Notes: a model not told the origin generated them from the letters alone. Shown: positions 1-12,004, numbered from the stretch's first letter. The stretch: DNA of 48,542 nt from Deltaproteobacteria bacterium (GCA_016874775.1 VGTJ01000016.1:1-48542), one strand, 5' to 3'. A program made the numbers and translations.

Positions 1-120
1 AATACGCGGATGGTAGTTGAACTGCTAACCCCGATTGCGATGGATGAGGGGTTACGGTTTGCGGTTCGCGAGGGGGGGCGCACGGTAGGCGCTGGAGTCG
101 TCACTAAAATCCTCCAGTGA
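1..120 (+). CDS. tuf: Elongation factor Tu, first copy (3' end only)
   Basis: The window opens inside this gene. The visible part encodes the last 39 residues of EF-Tu (domain 3 end, finishing [11 protein letters not shown]) and stops with TGA at 118-120. EF-Tu is the GTPase that delivers aminoacyl-tRNA to the ribosomal A site. All 120 bases are identical to the end of the second tuf at 13728-13847, and the two copies diverge immediately after the stop codon. A tuf copy just before rpmG, tRNA-Trp, secE and nusG is the usual arrangement in many proteobacteria. The 5' part lies outside the window. Confidence 0.97.
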   Translation, partial: NTRMVVELLTPIAMDEGLRFAVREGGRTVGAGVVTKILQ

Positions 121-150
121 CCCATAGTATTAATTCGACGGGAGGCCGTG

Positions 151-303
151 ATGCGAGACCTTATTGCGCTTTCTTGTGAGCAGTGTAAGCAGAAAAACTA
201 CACCACAACAAAAAATAAGAAAACAACAACTGAAAAAGTATCTCTTCGTAAATTCTGCCCTTTCTGCCGAACGCATACTTCTCATAAAGAGGGGAAAGTA
301 TAA
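151..303 (+). CDS. rpmG: 50S ribosomal protein L33
   Basis: A 50-aa protein of the large subunit near the E site. It is the zinc-binding (C+) form: C9 and C12 pair with C36 and C39, with a basic Lys/Thr-rich stretch between. The ATG at 151 is preceded by GGAGG at 141-145. A GTG directly before the ATG could also be read, but the ATG gives the family start MRDLIALSC. It lies 30 nt after tuf and 7 nt before tRNA-Trp, so all three are probably on one transcript. Its size is usual for L33. Confidence 0.96.
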   Translation: MRDLIALSCEQCKQKNYTTTKNKKTTTEKVSLRKFCPFCRTHTSHKEGKV

Positions 304-310
304 GACTGAG

Positions 311-384
311 GGGTCAGTAGCTCCAACGGCTAGAGCATCGGACTCCAAATCCGAGGGTTGCAGGTTCGAATCCTGCCTGACCCG
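311..384 (+). tRNA. trnW: tRNA-Trp (anticodon CCA)
   Basis: Full cloverleaf by eye. The acceptor stem is GGGTCAG/CTGACCC, the D stem GCTC/GAGC with a 9-nt loop, the anticodon stem TCGGA/TCCGA with loop CTCCAAA (anticodon CCA), the variable loop 5 nt, and the T stem GCAGG/CCTGC with loop TTCGAAT. The discriminator base is G, as expected for tRNA-Trp. The 3' CCA is not encoded (the next bases are CTG). It sits between rpmG and secE, where tRNA-Trp is commonly found. Confidence 0.98.
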
Positions 385-437
385 CTGATGAAACTCTCTT
401 ATTTTTGTAACAACTGGCATTGGTGGTACCACTCATA

Positions 438-635
438 ATGAAAGAATGGGCGCTTACTGTTCAATCCTTTCTTCAAGAAGCTTGGGCCGAGTTCCAACGT
501 GTTCAATGGCCCTCTCGGAAGGAGGTACGAGTTGCCACTATTGTGGTGATTGCTCTTGTGACTATTATCGCACTCTATCTATTCTTCGTTGATTGGATAT
601 TGTCTGGATTGTTTCAGTGGGCTCTGAAAAGCTGA
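438..635 (+). CDS. secE: Preprotein translocase subunit SecE
   Basis: A short SecE of 65 aa from the ATG at 438. It clamps the SecY channel in the inner membrane. It has an amphipathic cytoplasmic helix, the conserved turn around VQWPSRKEV (about residues 23-31) and one membrane span (about 34-56). A TTG six codons upstream is in frame, but the ATG gives the normal N-terminus. The Shine-Dalgarno is weak (GGTGG). It lies 19 nt before nusG, the universal secE-nusG pair. The single-span form is the common one outside enterobacteria. Confidence 0.95.
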   Translation: MKEWALTVQSFLQEAWAEFQRVQWPSRKEVRVATIVVIALVTIIALYLFFVDWILSGLFQWALKS

Positions 636-654
636 AGTAAATCGCGAGATCACC

Positions 655-1194
655 ATGGCCAAGCTCTGGTATGTCGTCCACACATATTCCGGATATGAAC
701 GTAAAGCAAAAGCTGCACTAGAAGAGCGTATACGAGCGCTTGGGAAGCAGGAGTATTTTGCTGATATTCTCGTTCCTGAAGAACAAGTTGTTGAACTCGT
801 AAAAGGAAGGAAGCGAACCTCAGCGCGAAAGTTTTTCCCCGGTTATATCCTCGTCAATATGGAGATGAACGACGAGACCTGGCACGTTGTAAAGTCTACG
901 CCCAAGGTAACGGGGTTCGTTGGTGGGTCGAACGATCCGAGTACAATCCCGCCTGTCTCAGAAGCCGAAGTGTTGGAGATCAATCATCAGGTACAGGAAG
1001 GGACTCTACGTCCGAAACCCAAGGTTCTCTTTGAAACTGGGGAAAATGTGAAGGTTACTGACGGACCTTTCCAAGACTTTACTGGTGTCGTTGAAGAAGT
1101 GAAGCCGGAAAAAGGGAAGCTGCGAGTGCTTATCAGCATCTTTGGGCGCGCGACACCAGTTGAACTCGATCTAGTGCAAGTAGAAAAAGCATAA
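655..1194 (+). CDS. nusG: Transcription termination/antitermination factor NusG
   Basis: A 179-aa NusG that binds RNA polymerase through its NGN domain (about residues 3-110, starting KLWYVVHTYSGYE) and links it to Rho or to ribosomal protein S10 through the C-terminal KOW domain (about 125-179, with GPFQDFTGVVEEV). The FFPGYILVNM segment in the NGN domain is well conserved. Length and domain order are normal. It follows secE and precedes rplK by 15 nt. That places it at the head of the rplKAJL-rpoBC run. Confidence 0.98.
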   Translation: MAKLWYVVHTYSGYERKAKAALEERIRALGKQEYFADILVPEEQVVELVKGRKRTSARKFFPGYILVNMEMNDETWHVVKSTPKVTGFVGGSNDPSTIPPVSEAEVLEINHQVQEGTLRPKPKVLFETGENVKVTDGPFQDFTGVVEEVKPEKGKLRVLISIFGRATPVELDLVQVEKA

Positions 1195-1209
1195 CTAGGT
1201 AACGCGTAT

Positions 1210-1635
1210 ATGGCAAAAAAAGTTGTCGGAGAAGTCAAGCTGCAGATTCCAGCGGGTCAAGCAAACCCGAGTCCACCAGTAGGCCCGGCACTTGGGCAAC
1301 GTGGTGTGAACATCATGGAATTCGTTAAAGCTTTTAACGCGCGGACACAGGCGCAACAAGGGCTTATCATTCCCGTGGTCATCACGGTGTACGCTGATCG
1401 TTCCTTCTCTTTTATAACGAAAACTCCGCCTGCTTCTGTCCTCATTAAAAAAGCGCTCGGTATAGAGAAGGGATCAGGAGAGCCAGCAAAGAAAAGTGCC
1501 GGATCAATTACTAGAGCGCAGGTCCGAGAAATTGCGACAATTAAACTGCCAGATTTAAACGCTATAGATATTGACGGTGCAATCAAAACTGTGGAAGGAA
1601 CTGCCCGCAGCATGGGCATTGAAGTGGTGGACTAA
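1210..1635 (+). CDS. rplK: 50S ribosomal protein L11
   Basis: A 141-aa protein of the GTPase-associated centre, binding 23S rRNA helices 43/44 with L10. The N-terminal domain has the proline-rich [19 protein letters not shown] segment that contacts thiostrepton-type antibiotics and elongation factors. The C-terminal RNA-binding domain has [16 protein letters not shown]. Length is standard. The stop is 1 nt from the start of rplA, so the two are translationally coupled, as in the classical L11 operon. Confidence 0.98.
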   Translation: MAKKVVGEVKLQIPAGQANPSPPVGPALGQRGVNIMEFVKAFNARTQAQQGLIIPVVITVYADRSFSFITKTPPASVLIKKALGIEKGSGEPAKKSAGSITRAQVREIATIKLPDLNAIDIDGAIKTVEGTARSMGIEVVD

Positions 1636-1636
1636 C

Positions 1637-2347
1637 ATGGCGAACAAAGGCAAAAGCTACCGAGCTGCAGCGGAAAAAGTCGATCGAGAGAAACTGTACT
1701 CACTAAAGGATGCTATCTCTCTTGTTCACCAGGTCAAGAGAGCGAAGTTTGATGAAACCGTCGAACTTGCCCTTCGCTTAGGTGTCGATCCTCGTAAAGC
1801 CGACCAAAACGTGAGAGGCACAGTTATCCTTCCCCACGGCACAGGAAAAACTGTACGAGTGGCTGTTTTTGCAAAAGGCGAGAAAGCCCGTGAGGCTGAG
1901 GCTGCTGGGGCCGATGTGGTTGGAGCTGAAGAACTGGCCAAACGTATATCTGATGAAGGCTGGCTTGAGTTTGATAAAGCGATTGCTACTCCAGATATGA
2001 TGGGTGTTGTCGGGCGATTGGGAAAAGTTCTTGGTCCACGTGGTTTAATGCCTAATCCGAAGGTTGGTACAGTAACGATGGATGTGGGCAAAGCCGTTCA
2101 AGAACTTAAAGGCGGTAAGGTTGAATACCGCGTTGACAAAGCTGGCAATGTTCACGTGCCAGTTGGGAAATCTTCTTTCTCTGAGGAGCAGCTTGTCGAC
2201 AATGCGATGTCGCTGTTGACGAGTGTGGTACGTGCGAAGCCATCTTCTTCAAAGGGAACCTACCTGTTGCGCGTTGCTGTGAGTTCGACAATGGGACCTG
2301 GGGTACGGGTTGATCCAGTCTCTGTGACTCAACACGCTGCAGCGTAA
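1637..2347 (+). CDS. rplA: 50S ribosomal protein L1
   Basis: A 236-aa protein of the L1 stalk, which helps move deacylated tRNA out of the E site. The ATG at 1637 ([16 protein letters not shown]) is one base after the rplK stop. An in-frame start further upstream would overlap rplK and is unlikely. Typical L1 motifs are [12 protein letters not shown] and the [18 protein letters not shown] segment. In many bacteria L1 represses its own operon by binding the rplKA mRNA. No mimic site was tested here. Confidence 0.97.
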   Translation: MANKGKSYRAAAEKVDREKLYSLKDAISLVHQVKRAKFDETVELALRLGVDPRKADQNVRGTVILPHGTGKTVRVAVFAKGEKAREAEAAGADVVGAEELAKRISDEGWLEFDKAIATPDMMGVVGRLGKVLGPRGLMPNPKVGTVTMDVGKAVQELKGGKVEYRVDKAGNVHVPVGKSSFSEEQLVDNAMSLLTSVVRAKPSSSKGTYLLRVAVSSTMGPGVRVDPVSVTQHAAA

Positions 2348-2373
2348 GCTGGATACTGGCAGGATTCATAACT

Positions 2374-2889
2374 ATGGATAAACGAGAAAAAGAGACAGAG
2401 ATCAATGATCTCAAAGCGCTTTTAGGAAAGGCGACAACAGCGATCGTTGCTGAGTATAAAGGGCTGACGGTTGCCGAAATCAGTGCGTTACGCAAGGAAT
2501 TGCGCGAAGTCGCTGGCGAATATCGTGTCGCCAAGAATACCTTGATCGAGTTAGCGATTGAAGGTTCTCCGTACCTTTCTCTGAAAGAAATATTGACCGG
2601 TCAGAATGGGATCGCAATCGGCTACGGGGACGCAATTGGCCTCGCCAAGATTGTCACTCGCTACGCAAAAGAAAATCAGAAGTTTGTCGTCAAAGGTGGA
2701 GTCACCGATGGGCAATTTTTCCTAGCTTCTGGAGTCGAAGCCTTATCGCAGTTGCCCAGCCGTGAAGCTCTGCGTGCGCAGCTTCTGGGCCTTTTATCTC
2801 GCCCAGCCTCTCAGCTTGTGGGCACACTCGCTGCCCCTGGTGGGCAACTTGCTCGTGTTCTGGATGCGCGAAAAGCACAATTAGAATAA
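2374..2889 (+). CDS. rplJ: 50S ribosomal protein L10
   Basis: A 171-aa stalk-base protein. The N-terminal half binds rRNA ([29 protein letters not shown]) and the C-terminal helix binds L7/L12 dimers. L10, often in complex with L7/L12, represses the rplJL mRNA in many bacteria. Only 26 nt separate it from rplA, so there is little room for a long independent leader. rplL follows after 40 nt. Confidence 0.97.
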   Translation: MDKREKETEINDLKALLGKATTAIVAEYKGLTVAEISALRKELREVAGEYRVAKNTLIELAIEGSPYLSLKEILTGQNGIAIGYGDAIGLAKIVTRYAKENQKFVVKGGVTDGQFFLASGVEALSQLPSREALRAQLLGLLSRPASQLVGTLAAPGGQLARVLDARKAQLE

Positions 2890-2929
2890 ACCTCACTATT
2901 TGTATTGGAACTGTTTTAAGGAGGAACGT

Positions 2930-3328
2930 ATGGCCCTTACGCCGGAGAAGATGGACGAGATTGTTGGGACCCTTTCTGGGCTCACCATCCTCGAAATTGC
3001 TGACTTAGTGAAGAAACTTGAAGAGAAATGGGGAGTGACTGCTGCTGCCCCAGTTGTTGTTGCCGGAGCGGGTGCTCCTGCTGCTGCCGGTGCTGCACCA
3101 GCGGCTGCCGTTGAGAAGGAAGACTTTGATGTCGTACTCACTGGCTCTGGTGATAAGAAGATTCAGGTCATTAAAGTGGTGCGTGAGCTTACTGGCCTAG
3201 GCTTGAAAGAGGCCAAGGATCTTGTCGATGGCGCTCCTAAGACGGTGAAGGAAGCTGTTGCCAAGGCAGAAGCTGCAGAAATGAAAAAGAAACTGGAAGA
3301 AGCTGGCGGGACAGTTGAATTGAAGTAG
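2930..3328 (+). CDS. rplL: 50S ribosomal protein L7/L12
   Basis: A 132-aa multicopy stalk protein that recruits and stimulates translation GTPases. It has an N-terminal dimerisation helix pair (1-35), a flexible Ala/Gly/Pro-rich hinge (about 37-62) and a globular C-terminal domain with [20 protein letters not shown]. The ATG at 2930 is chosen because AAGGAGG stands just before it and [12 protein letters not shown] matches the family. An upstream in-frame start lacks this support. rpoB follows after 27 nt. Confidence 0.98.
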   Translation: MALTPEKMDEIVGTLSGLTILEIADLVKKLEEKWGVTAAAPVVVAGAGAPAAAGAAPAAAVEKEDFDVVLTGSGDKKIQVIKVVRELTGLGLKEAKDLVDGAPKTVKEAVAKAEAAEMKKKLEEAGGTVELK

Positions 3329-3355
3329 TTGCACCTTGACCGTAAGGAGAAACGA

Positions 3356-6300
3356 ATGGCCCTCCACCTGGCAAATAACTTCCGCTTTCGGAGACCTTTT
3401 GGCCGGATCGGTAAGATTATTGACATTCCGCATTTACTGGAGATTCAACGACACTCATACGATGAGTTCCTGCAAGTCAATGTAGCTCCAGAGCAGCGGA
3501 ACGATTCGGGATTGCAGGGAGTCTTTCGCTCGGTTTTTCCGATCAAAGATTTCAACGAAACTGCATCACTCGAGTTTGTGAGTTATGCACTCGGAGAGCC
3601 GAAATACACGGTTGAAGAATGTCACCAACGAGGGATGACCTACGCGGTCCCTTTGAAGGTGACTATTCAATTGGTGTTGTGGGATGTCGATCAACGAACT
3701 GGCGCTCGTACTATTAAAAACGTCAAAGAACAAGAAGTGTATTTTGGCGAATTGCCGCTCATGACCAACCACGGGACGTTCATGGTCAACGGGACTGAAC
3801 GCGTGATTGTGAGCCAGTTGCATCGTTCCCCCGGAGTGTTCTTTGACCACGATAAGGGGAAAACGCACGCGAGTGGAAAGTTACTCTTCTCGGCTCGCAT
3901 CATTCCTTATCGAGGGTCATGGATCGACTTCGAGTTCGATCCGCGCGACATTCTGTATGTGCGTATTGATCGGCGTCGTAAGTTCCATGCCACAGTGCTG
4001 TTACGAGCCTTGGGCATGTCGACGGAAGACCTGCTTAATTATTTTTACAAGAAAGATACTATCCTTGTTGAGGGACGACGTTCCGTCTCTAAAGTGTTCA
4101 AACCTGAACAACTAGTTGGTATCCGTGCGAGTAAAGATGTCCGCCATCCAGAGTCTAATGACCTGATCGTCAAAGAAGGTCGGAAATTCACCCGTGGGTT
4201 GCTCAAACAACTGGAGACCGCGGGGGTCGAGCAGATTCCCATTACTGTTGAAGAAGTGATTGGGAATATCGCAGCACACGATATTGTTGATCCGAAAACC
4301 AAAGAAGTCCTGGTCGAATGTAATCAAGAAATTACTCAAGAACAGTTCGACCAGCTGGTTGACCGTGGTGTCTCTTCGATTGAAGTGCTCTTCATTGATG
4401 ACTCGCACATCGGTCCATCACTGCGTAATACATTGCTGCAAGATAAAATCCCCTCTCCTGAGGAAGCCGTTATTGAGATTTATCGGCGACTGCGGCCCGG
4501 AGATCCGCCAACTATCGAAGCAGCTACGTTATTTTTCCACAACTTGTTCTTTAACCCTGAACGGTACAACCTCTCGCGGGTTGGACGGCTTAAACTCAAC
4601 CACAAGCTGCGGATTACCGCTCCTATCGATCAGGGAACGCTTCGACGAGAGGATATTCTCGAAGTCGTTCGTTATTTAATTGAATTGAAAAACGGCAATG
4701 GCGTTGTCGATGACATAGACCATCTAGGGAACCGTCGTGTTCGTGCTGTCGGTGAACTTGTCGAGAATCAGTTTCGCATCGGTCTGGTTCGTATGGAACG
4801 TGCAGTGAAAGAACGCATGAGCCTACAAGATGTCGAGACGTTGATGCCGCAAGAGTTGGTGAATTACAAGCCGGTGTCTGCTGCGTTAAAAGAATTTTTT
4901 GGCTCCAGCCAACTTTCCCAATTCATGGATCAGACGAATCCGCTATCCGAGGTGACACATAAACGCCGCTTGTCAGCGCTTGGACCTGGTGGACTCACAC
5001 GTGAGCGAGCTGGTTTTGAAGTGCGCGACGTCCATCCTACGCACTACGGTCGCGTCTGTCCGATCGAGACTCCTGAAGGGCCAAACATCGGGCTAATTTC
5101 TAGTCTCTCGACCTACGCGCGTGTGAATGAGTTCGGATTCATCGAAACCCCTTATCGTGAAGTCGACAACGGTAGGGTGACGGATAAAGTTCGCTATCTG
5201 TCTGCTCTTGAAGAAGAGAGCCAGACGATTGCCCAAGCCAACGTACCTATCGGTCAGCGTGGTGTCTTAACTGGAGAGCTTATTTCAGCTCGATTGGGTG
5301 GTGAGTTCGTTATGGTGCGGCCACAGCAAACACAGCTCATGGACGTTGCACCAACACAGTTAGTCAGCGTTGCCGCTGCTTTGATTCCTTTCTTGGAACA
5401 CGACGACGCGAATCGCGCTTTGATGGGTTCGAACATGCAGCGGCAAGCAGTACCGTTGCTACGCACAGAAGCGCCTCTAGTCGGCACTGGTATGGAACGA
5501 GTCGTTGCACGCGACTCTGGTGCGACAGTTGTTGCCCGGCGAAGTGGCATTGTTGAAAGTGTAGATTCTGCCCGTGTTGTGCTGAAAGCCGATGCTCCAG
5601 CCGGTCCTGGTGATGTTGGTATCGATATTTATTCGCTCACGAAGTATCAACGTTCAAACCAGGGTACTTGCGTCAACCAGAAACCTGTTGTCGTTGTTGG
5701 AGATCGAGTACAGGCAGGGGATGTTCTTGCAGATGGCCCAGCAACCGACATGGGAGAACTGGCCCTCGGGCGAAATGTCCTCGTCGCTTTCATGATTTGG
5801 GGCGGGTATAACTTTGAAGACTCGATTTTAGTGAGTGAACGGCTGCTACGCGAAGATGTCTTCACTTCTGTGCATATCGAAGAGTTTGAATGTGTAGCCC
5901 GAGACACGAAGCTTGGTCCAGAAGAAATCACCCAAGATATTCCCAATGTCGGAGAAGAAGCGCTCAAGGATTTAGATGAAAGTGGTATTGTCAGGATTGG
6001 GGCTGAGGTCAAACCAGGAGATATTCTCGTCGGTAAGATTACTCCGAAAGGAGAAATGCAACTCTCTCCTGAAGAGAAATTGCTACGCGCCATCTTTGGT
6101 GAGAAGGCCGGGGAGGTGCGAGATACCTCACTCCGTGTCCCTCCAGGCGTGGAAGGAACCATCATTAATGTACGAGTCTTCTCGCGCAAAGGAGTAGTGA
6201 AGGACGACCGCAGTCGTAGTATCGAAGACGAAGAAGTCCAACGACTGCAAAAGGATCAAGAAGAAGAAGTCCGTATCATCAAGGAGAGCACCCTCGGGAA

Positions 6301-7477
6301 GATTAAAGATCTGCTGATTGGGCAAACAGCGGCGATTCGAATCAGTGATGACGATTCTCGACGTATCCTCATTCCAAAGGGAAAAGAAGTTACGGAAGAA
6401 TTGCTCAACGAAGTACCTTCGTCAGTGTGGGGAAGGATCAAAGTCGAGAACGAAAAAGTCGAAGAAGAACTCACTCGTACTGTCGAAGCGATGGAAGAGC
6501 AGATCAACCAGATCCGTGAGGATTTCGATAAACGGATTGAGAAGATTAAGAGTGGAGATGAGCTGCCGCCTGGAATCATAAAGATGGTGAAGGTCTTTGT
6601 CGCCATCAAGCGCAAATTGCAGGTGGGAGACAAAATGGCAGGGCGGCACGGAAACAAAGGGGTTCTCTCTCGTATCCTGCCCGAAGAAGATATGCCTTGT
6701 TTAGCAGATGGGACACCTGTTGATGTCGTTCTTAACCCTCTTGGGGTTCCGTCACGTATGAATGTGGGACAGATTCTCGAAACCCACCTTGGATGGGCAA
6801 TTCATACGGTTGGTAAGCAACTGGAAGAGGAAAGTGCCCAGCAGAACGGCAAAAGCCACGATGAAGGATTGCGCAAACATCTGAAAGAAGTCTACGGCCA
6901 AGCTGAAGGTTTTACCCACGTCATCGACTCGCTTTCTGGAACAGACTTGCGGCGGGTCGCAAAACGCGCCAAACACGGAGTGCACATTGCTTCTCCGGTG
7001 TTCGATGGTGCAACTGAGGAAGAGATCGTTTCCTTCCTCAAACGAACAGGACTGCCGGAGTCGGGGCAGACGATCCTTTACGATGGACGGACTGGTGAAC
7101 CATTTGCCGAACCCGTGACTGTTGGTGTGATGTATATCTTAAAACTTCACCATTTGGTTGAAGATAAGATTCACGCTCGTTCGACTGGCCCGTACTCGTT
7201 GGTCACTCAACAACCACTGGGTGGAAAAGCGCAATTTGGTGGACAACGCCTTGGAGAAATGGAGGTCTGGGCTCTGGAAGCCTACGGAGCCGCATACAGC
7301 CTACAAGAAATGCTTACCGTGAAATCTGATGATGTTGCCGGACGAACCCGCATGTATGAAGCGATCGTCAAAGGAGAAAATGTGCTCGAACCTGGGCTGC
7401 CTGAGTCGTTCAATGTGATGATTCGTGAATTACAAAGCTTGGCTTTGAACGTCGAACTATTGGAAGAAACACGTTAG
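3356..7477 (+). CDS. rpoB: RNA polymerase beta subunit
   Basis: A 1373-aa catalytic subunit of RNA polymerase, slightly longer than the E. coli protein (1342). The ATG at 3356 has AAGGAGA upstream. A TTG nine codons earlier directly abuts the rplL stop and is less likely. The rifampicin-binding cluster (about residues 516-546) keeps wild-type residues ([20 protein letters not shown]). The segment after it, [20 protein letters not shown], is intact, as are the C-terminal [10 protein letters not shown] and [20 protein letters not shown] motifs. It forms the active-centre cleft with rpoC, 18 nt downstream. Nothing suggests truncation. Confidence 0.99.
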   Translation: MALHLANNFRFRRPFGRIGKIIDIPHLLEIQRHSYDEFLQVNVAPEQRNDSGLQGVFRSVFPIKDFNETASLEFVSYALGEPKYTVEECHQRGMTYAVPLKVTIQLVLWDVDQRTGARTIKNVKEQEVYFGELPLMTNHGTFMVNGTERVIVSQLHRSPGVFFDHDKGKTHASGKLLFSARIIPYRGSWIDFEFDPRDILYVRIDRRRKFHATVLLRALGMSTEDLLNYFYKKDTILVEGRRSVSKVFKPEQLVGIRASKDVRHPESNDLIVKEGRKFTRGLLKQLETAGVEQIPITVEEVIGNIAAHDIVDPKTKEVLVECNQEITQEQFDQLVDRGVSSIEVLFIDDSHIGPSLRNTLLQDKIPSPEEAVIEIYRRLRPGDPPTIEAATLFFHNLFFNPERYNLSRVGRLKLNHKLRITAPIDQGTLRREDILEVVRYLIELKNGNGVVDDIDHLGNRRVRAVGELVENQFRIGLVRMERAVKERMSLQDVETLMPQELVNYKPVSAALKEFFGSSQLSQFMDQTNPLSEVTHKRRLSALGPGGLTRERAGFEVRDVHPTHYGRVCPIETPEGPNIGLISSLSTYARVNEFGFIETPYREVDNGRVTDKVRYLSALEEESQTIAQANVPIGQRGVLTGELISARLGGEFVMVRPQQTQLMDVAPTQLVSVAAALIPFLEHDDANRALMGSNMQRQAVPLLRTEAPLVGTGMERVVARDSGATVVARRSGIVESVDSARVVLKADAPAGPGDVGIDIYSLTKYQRSNQGTCVNQKPVVVVGDRVQAGDVLADGPATDMGELALGRNVLVAFMIWGGYNFEDSILVSERLLREDVFTSVHIEEFECVARDTKLGPEEITQDIPNVGEEALKDLDESGIVRIGAEVKPGDILVGKITPKGEMQLSPEEKLLRAIFGEKAGEVRDTSLRVPPGVEGTIINVRVFSRKGVVKDDRSRSIEDEEVQRLQKDQEEEVRIIKESTLGKIKDLLIGQTAAIRISDDDSRRILIPKGKEVTEELLNEVPSSVWGRIKVENEKVEEELTRTVEAMEEQINQIREDFDKRIEKIKSGDELPPGIIKMVKVFVAIKRKLQVGDKMAGRHGNKGVLSRILPEEDMPCLADGTPVDVVLNPLGVPSRMNVGQILETHLGWAIHTVGKQLEEESAQQNGKSHDEGLRKHLKEVYGQAEGFTHVIDSLSGTDLRRVAKRAKHGVHIASPVFDGATEEEIVSFLKRTGLPESGQTILYDGRTGEPFAEPVTVGVMYILKLHHLVEDKIHARSTGPYSLVTQQPLGGKAQFGGQRLGEMEVWALEAYGAAYSLQEMLTVKSDDVAGRTRMYEAIVKGENVLEPGLPESFNVMIRELQSLALNVELLEETR

Positions 7478-7495
7478 GGTGCAAGGGGAGGAATC

Positions 7496-10400
7496 ATGGA
7501 AGATTTTCTCGGTCTGTTTGAGAAACCACAAAATCCGCTCCGTTTTAATGCTATCCGCGTGTCCTTAGCATCACCGGATTTGATTCGTTCGTGGTCGCAT
7601 GGCGAAGTAAAAAAACCGGAAACGATTAACTATCGAACCTTCAAGCCAGAACGCGATGGCTTATTTTGCGCTAAAATCTTTGGCCCGACCAAAGACTATG
7701 AGTGCAATTGCGGAAAATATAAACGCATGCGACATCGCGGTGTTGTCTGCGAAAAATGTGGTGTCGAAGTTATTCAATCAAAAGTGCGTCGTGAACGGAT
7801 GGGCCATATCGATTTGGCGAGCCCGGTGGCGCATATTTGGTTTCTCAAGAGCTTACCCAGTCGGATTGGGACGTTGCTCGATATGACCCTAAAGGAGCTT
7901 GAGCGCGTCCTCTATTTTGAGTCGTATATCATTGTTGATCCTGGTACCACGCCACTCAAAAAGAAAGAATTGGTAAGTGAAACCCGCTATCGCAAACTTG
8001 TAGAGGAGCATGGGCCAGGGACATTTATCGCAGAAATGGGTGCTGAGGCGATTCGTAAGCTGCTTCGCGACCTGCATCTGGAGAAGCTTTCTGAAGATTT
8101 ACGTATCGAAATGGTGGAAACTTCCAGTGAAGCTCGTCGTAAGAAGATCGCCAAACGCCTTAAAGTGCTTAATGCGTTTCGACACTCAGGCAACAAACCT
8201 GAGTGGATGATTCTCGAAGTTTTACCTGTCATCCCGCCAGACTTGCGTCCGCTCGTGCCGCTCGATGGTGGCCGATTTGCGACCTCGGATCTGAATGATC
8301 TCTATCGTCGGGTGATTAACCGGAATAACCGGCTCAAGCGATTGATCGAACTCAGCGCCCCCGACATTATCGTGCGCAACGAAAAGCGCATGTTGCAAGA
8401 GGCGGTCGATGCGCTGTTTGATAACGGTCGGCGTGGTCGCCCACTCAGTGGCCCAAATAAGCGCCCGTTGAAATCCCTCTCCGACATGTTGAAAGGGAAA
8501 GGGGGCCGTTTCCGCCAGAACCTGCTTGGCAAACGTGTCGATTACTCTGGCCGTTCGGTTATTGTTATCGGTCCTGAATTGCGTCTCCATCAGTGCGGGT
8601 TGCCGAAACACATGGCACTCGAGCTGTTCAAGCCTTTTATCTACAACAAGCTCGAAGAGCGTGGGCATACAACGACTATTAAGAGTGCCAAGAAGATGGT
8701 CGAGAAAGAGCGACCAGAAGTTTGGGATATTCTTGATGAAGTGATTCGGGAACATCCCGTCTTACTCAATCGTGCACCAACGTTGCATCGCTTGGGGATT
8801 CAAGCTTTTGAACCGACACTCATCGAAGGGAAAGCCATTCAGCTCCATCCACTTGTCTGTATGGCTTATAACGCCGACTTTGATGGCGACCAAATGGCGG
8901 TGCACATTCCGTTATCGGTCGAGGCGCAAGTTGAAGCCCGTGGGTTGATGATGTCGACAAATAACATCCTCTCACCTGCGCATGGCAAAGCGATCATCGG
9001 TCCAACGCAGGATATTGTCTTGGGTTTGTACTCCATGACACGCGAGAAGCCCAGTGCACTTGGTGAAGGCAAGATTTTCAGCAACCCTGATGAAGTCCGG
9101 ATCGCCTATGATCAACGCGCGGTTGAATTGCAGGCGCGTATCAAAGTTCGTATCCACGGGGAAATGACTGAAACTACAGTTGGCCGCACGCTTCTCTATG
9201 ACATTGTTCCGGCGGAGATTTCTTTCTCTGAGGTGAACCGTGTCATGAAGAAAAAGGAACTCGGCTCACTGATTGATAGTGCGTTCCGCAAGTCAGGAAA
9301 CAAGGCTACCGTGATCTTCGCCGATCGTTTGAAGGACCTTGGCTTTGAGTATGCCACGAGAGCTGGTATCTCGATTGGCATTCAAGATATGGCGATTCCG
9401 CCAGCAAAAGAAAAATTGCTGGGCGAAGCGCAGCGGTCACTGGAAGAAATTCAGGATCAGTATACTAAAGGTCTTATCACGGACGGTGAACGTCATAACA
9501 AAGTCGTCGATACCTGGGCTGCGGTCACCGATGAAGTTGCCAACGAAATGTTCAAGGGGCTGCAACAAAATCGCAAAGGTTTCAGTCCGATCTACATCAT
9601 GGCTGATTCTGGTGCTCGTGGCAGTGCGCAGCAGATTCGTCAGCTTGCGGGTATGCGTGGCTTGATGGCCAAGCCCTCAGGCGAAATCATCGAAACCCCG
9701 ATCACCGCGAATTTCCGTGAAGGGTTGTCGGTGTTGCAATACTTCATCTCTACGCACGGTGCCCGCAAAGGGTTGGCAGACACTGCTTTGAAAACAGCGA
9801 ATTCTGGATATCTCACTCGCCGTTTGGTCGATGTCGCCCAGGATTCGATCGTCAGTGAGGAAGATTGTGGAACAATCGACGGGATCGAGATGACCCCTCT
9901 GGTCGAAGGTGGGGAAATCATCGAAGGTCTCGGCGAACGGGTCCTTGGCCGTGTCGCATTGGAAGATGTTCGCGATCCTTTCTCCAACGAAACGCTCGTC
10001 TATGCCAACGAAGAGATTGATGAAGAGCGCGTCAAGTTAATCGAGGATGCTGGACTCGAACGTGTCCGCATCCGCTCTGCCTTAACCTGCCAAGCGCGGC
10101 GGGGTATTTGTATCCGGTGCTATGGTCGTGACCTTGCTCGTGGGCGTATCGTGAACATGGGAGAAGCAGTAGGTATCATTGCTGCTCAGTCAATTGGTGA
10201 GCCAGGGACGCAGTTGACCATGCGGACTTTCCACTTTGGTGGCGCGGCGAGCCGGCGTGCAGAGCAAACGACACTGACCCCACGGAACGAGGGTATTCTT
10301 CGCTTCGTGAATCTTCAGACTGTTACGAGCCGCGATGGTGATCTTGTTGTGATCAACCGTAACGGTGAAGTAATCATTGTTGATTCACCTGAACCTGGCC

Positions 10401-11584
10401 GAGAACGCGAGCGCGAACGTTACCCGATCGTGTATGGAGCGCGATTCAAGAAGAAGGATGGCGCACGGGTCAAAGCTGGGGACCTCATTGCAGAATGGGA
10501 CCCGTTTACCATACCGATTCTGACTGAACTCGGCGGTGAGGTGCGTTTCAGTGACCTTGATGAGCGCACCATGCAGGAGAAAGTGGACGAACGAACTGGG
10601 TTGTCGAGTCGAGTGATTGTCGACTACCGTGACCCCAACGTACGGCCACGAATTTCCATCGTCGATGAGGCTGGAAAAGTAGCGAAACTCATGAACGGGA
10701 ACGAGGCTCGGTACGTTCTTCCGGTCGGTGCGAACCTGAACGTTGTTGAAGGGCAAAAGGTATCAGCTGGTGATGTCGTCGCCAAGATTCCACGAGAAAC
10801 AACCAAAACGAAAGATATCACAGGTGGTTTGCCTCGGGTTGCCGAACTGTTCGAGGCGCGCAAACCGAAAGAATTTGCGGTCATTAGTGAGATCGAAGGT
10901 ATAGTGTCATTCGGGAAAGATACAAAAGGGAAACGCAAAGTTGTGATTTCTCCAGAAGTGGGAGAACCGCGTGAGTATCTCATCCCACGTGGGAAAAACA
11001 TCAGCGTTCGTGAAGGTGACCATGTTCGGGCTGGTGAAGCGCTGATGGACGGCTCCTCGAACCCCCATGACATCTTAGGTGTCTTGGGAGAAAAAGAGCT
11101 GGCGAAGTCTCTGGTTGATTCTGTACAGGAGATTTATCGCCTGCAAGGTGTCCGTATCCATGACAAGCACATCGAGGTGATCGTCCGGCAGATGATGCGC
11201 CGTGTGGCTGTCACTGAGGTGGGAGATTCTGATTTTCTCATTGGCGAGCAAGTCGAAAAGTGGCGCTTCCAGGAAGAAACCGAGAAGATCCTTACTCAGG
11301 GAGGAAAACCTCCGGAAGCGAAGTCTTTGCTCATGGGTATCACCAAGGCCAGTCTCTCGACGGATAGCTTCATTTCTGCCGCCTCGTTCCAGGAAACCAC
11401 GAAAGTCCTCACTGAGGCGGCTATTCATGGCAAGATCGACATGCTCTTAGGGCTGAAAGAGAATGTCATCATGGGACGCCTCATTCCTGCAGGGACCGGA
11501 ACGCTAACATATAACAAGTCGATTATGCACACCGCTGAAGGCGAGGGTGACGAGCAGTCTCCTTCCAGGGCAATGGGAGCATAA
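7496..11584 (+). CDS. rpoC: RNA polymerase beta' subunit
   Basis: A 1362-aa catalytic subunit. The first zinc site is C70/C72/C85/C88. The catalytic [12 protein letters not shown] loop holding the three Mg-binding Asp lies near residues 459-470. A second zinc site ([13 protein letters not shown]) lies near 865. The bridge helix and trigger loop region ([12 protein letters not shown]-like [19 protein letters not shown]) is intact. GGGAGGAATC precedes the ATG. It ends 22 nt before rpsL, so rpoBC and the str genes appear to be co-transcribed. Length is in the normal range for proteobacteria-type beta'. Confidence 0.99.
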   Translation: MEDFLGLFEKPQNPLRFNAIRVSLASPDLIRSWSHGEVKKPETINYRTFKPERDGLFCAKIFGPTKDYECNCGKYKRMRHRGVVCEKCGVEVIQSKVRRERMGHIDLASPVAHIWFLKSLPSRIGTLLDMTLKELERVLYFESYIIVDPGTTPLKKKELVSETRYRKLVEEHGPGTFIAEMGAEAIRKLLRDLHLEKLSEDLRIEMVETSSEARRKKIAKRLKVLNAFRHSGNKPEWMILEVLPVIPPDLRPLVPLDGGRFATSDLNDLYRRVINRNNRLKRLIELSAPDIIVRNEKRMLQEAVDALFDNGRRGRPLSGPNKRPLKSLSDMLKGKGGRFRQNLLGKRVDYSGRSVIVIGPELRLHQCGLPKHMALELFKPFIYNKLEERGHTTTIKSAKKMVEKERPEVWDILDEVIREHPVLLNRAPTLHRLGIQAFEPTLIEGKAIQLHPLVCMAYNADFDGDQMAVHIPLSVEAQVEARGLMMSTNNILSPAHGKAIIGPTQDIVLGLYSMTREKPSALGEGKIFSNPDEVRIAYDQRAVELQARIKVRIHGEMTETTVGRTLLYDIVPAEISFSEVNRVMKKKELGSLIDSAFRKSGNKATVIFADRLKDLGFEYATRAGISIGIQDMAIPPAKEKLLGEAQRSLEEIQDQYTKGLITDGERHNKVVDTWAAVTDEVANEMFKGLQQNRKGFSPIYIMADSGARGSAQQIRQLAGMRGLMAKPSGEIIETPITANFREGLSVLQYFISTHGARKGLADTALKTANSGYLTRRLVDVAQDSIVSEEDCGTIDGIEMTPLVEGGEIIEGLGERVLGRVALEDVRDPFSNETLVYANEEIDEERVKLIEDAGLERVRIRSALTCQARRGICIRCYGRDLARGRIVNMGEAVGIIAAQSIGEPGTQLTMRTFHFGGAASRRAEQTTLTPRNEGILRFVNLQTVTSRDGDLVVINRNGEVIIVDSPEPGRERERERYPIVYGARFKKKDGARVKAGDLIAEWDPFTIPILTELGGEVRFSDLDERTMQEKVDERTGLSSRVIVDYRDPNVRPRISIVDEAGKVAKLMNGNEARYVLPVGANLNVVEGQKVSAGDVVAKIPRETTKTKDITGGLPRVAELFEARKPKEFAVISEIEGIVSFGKDTKGKRKVVISPEVGEPREYLIPRGKNISVREGDHVRAGEALMDGSSNPHDILGVLGEKELAKSLVDSVQEIYRLQGVRIHDKHIEVIVRQMMRRVAVTEVGDSDFLIGEQVEKWRFQEETEKILTQGGKPPEAKSLLMGITKASLSTDSFISAASFQETTKVLTEAAIHGKIDMLLGLKENVIMGRLIPAGTGTLTYNKSIMHTAEGEGDEQSPSRAMGA

Positions 11585-11606
11585 GGAAATCGGAGAAGGA
11601 GATCGC

Positions 11607-11978
11607 ATGCCGACGATTCAGCAGCTTATTCGTCAAGGAAGAGAGCAACAAAAGGCAAAACGCACGACACCCGCCTTGCAGGCCTGTCCGCAACGGCGAG
11701 GGGTATGTACACGTGTGTATACGACTACACCCAAGAAGCCCAATTCCGCCTTACGAAAAGTTGCTCGTGTACGTTTGACGAATGGCATCGAAGTCACAGC
11801 CTATATCCCAGGCATCGGCCACAACTTGCAAGAACACTCCGTCGTGCTTATTCGTGGTGGTCGAGTCAAAGACTTACCAGGTGTTCGTTATCACATCATT
11901 CGCGGCACACTGGATTCGATCGGAGTTCAGGACCGTAAACAAGGACGATCCAAATATGGAGCAAAGAAACCGAAATAG
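11607..11978 (+). CDS. rpsL: 30S ribosomal protein S12
   Basis: A 123-aa decoding-centre protein. The ATG at 11607 is preceded by GAAGGAG and gives the family N-terminus [13 protein letters not shown]43 (in TTPKKPNS) and K88 (in [13 protein letters not shown]) are the sensitive-type residues, where streptomycin-resistance substitutions usually fall. The segment [20 protein letters not shown] is fully conserved. It leads the str group, here followed only by rpsG and tuf. Confidence 0.98.
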   Translation: MPTIQQLIRQGREQQKAKRTTPALQACPQRRGVCTRVYTTTPKKPNSALRKVARVRLTNGIEVTAYIPGIGHNLQEHSVVLIRGGRVKDLPGVRYHIIRGTLDSIGVQDRKQGRSKYGAKKPK

Positions 11979-12004
11979 CGAGACAGGCCAAGGAGGATAT
12001 CAGT

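Noticed and set aside
311-388. Short ORFs on both strands overlapping rpmG and tRNA-Trp
   Set aside because: They run through the tRNA and in another frame of rpmG. The tRNA cloverleaf and the zinc-type L33 explain the region fully.
10385-11073. Long antisense ORFs inside rpoC, and similar ones inside rpoB, trpA, folC and lptD
   Set aside because: They are frames opposite strongly conserved genes, have no Shine-Dalgarno or family features, and arise from codon bias.
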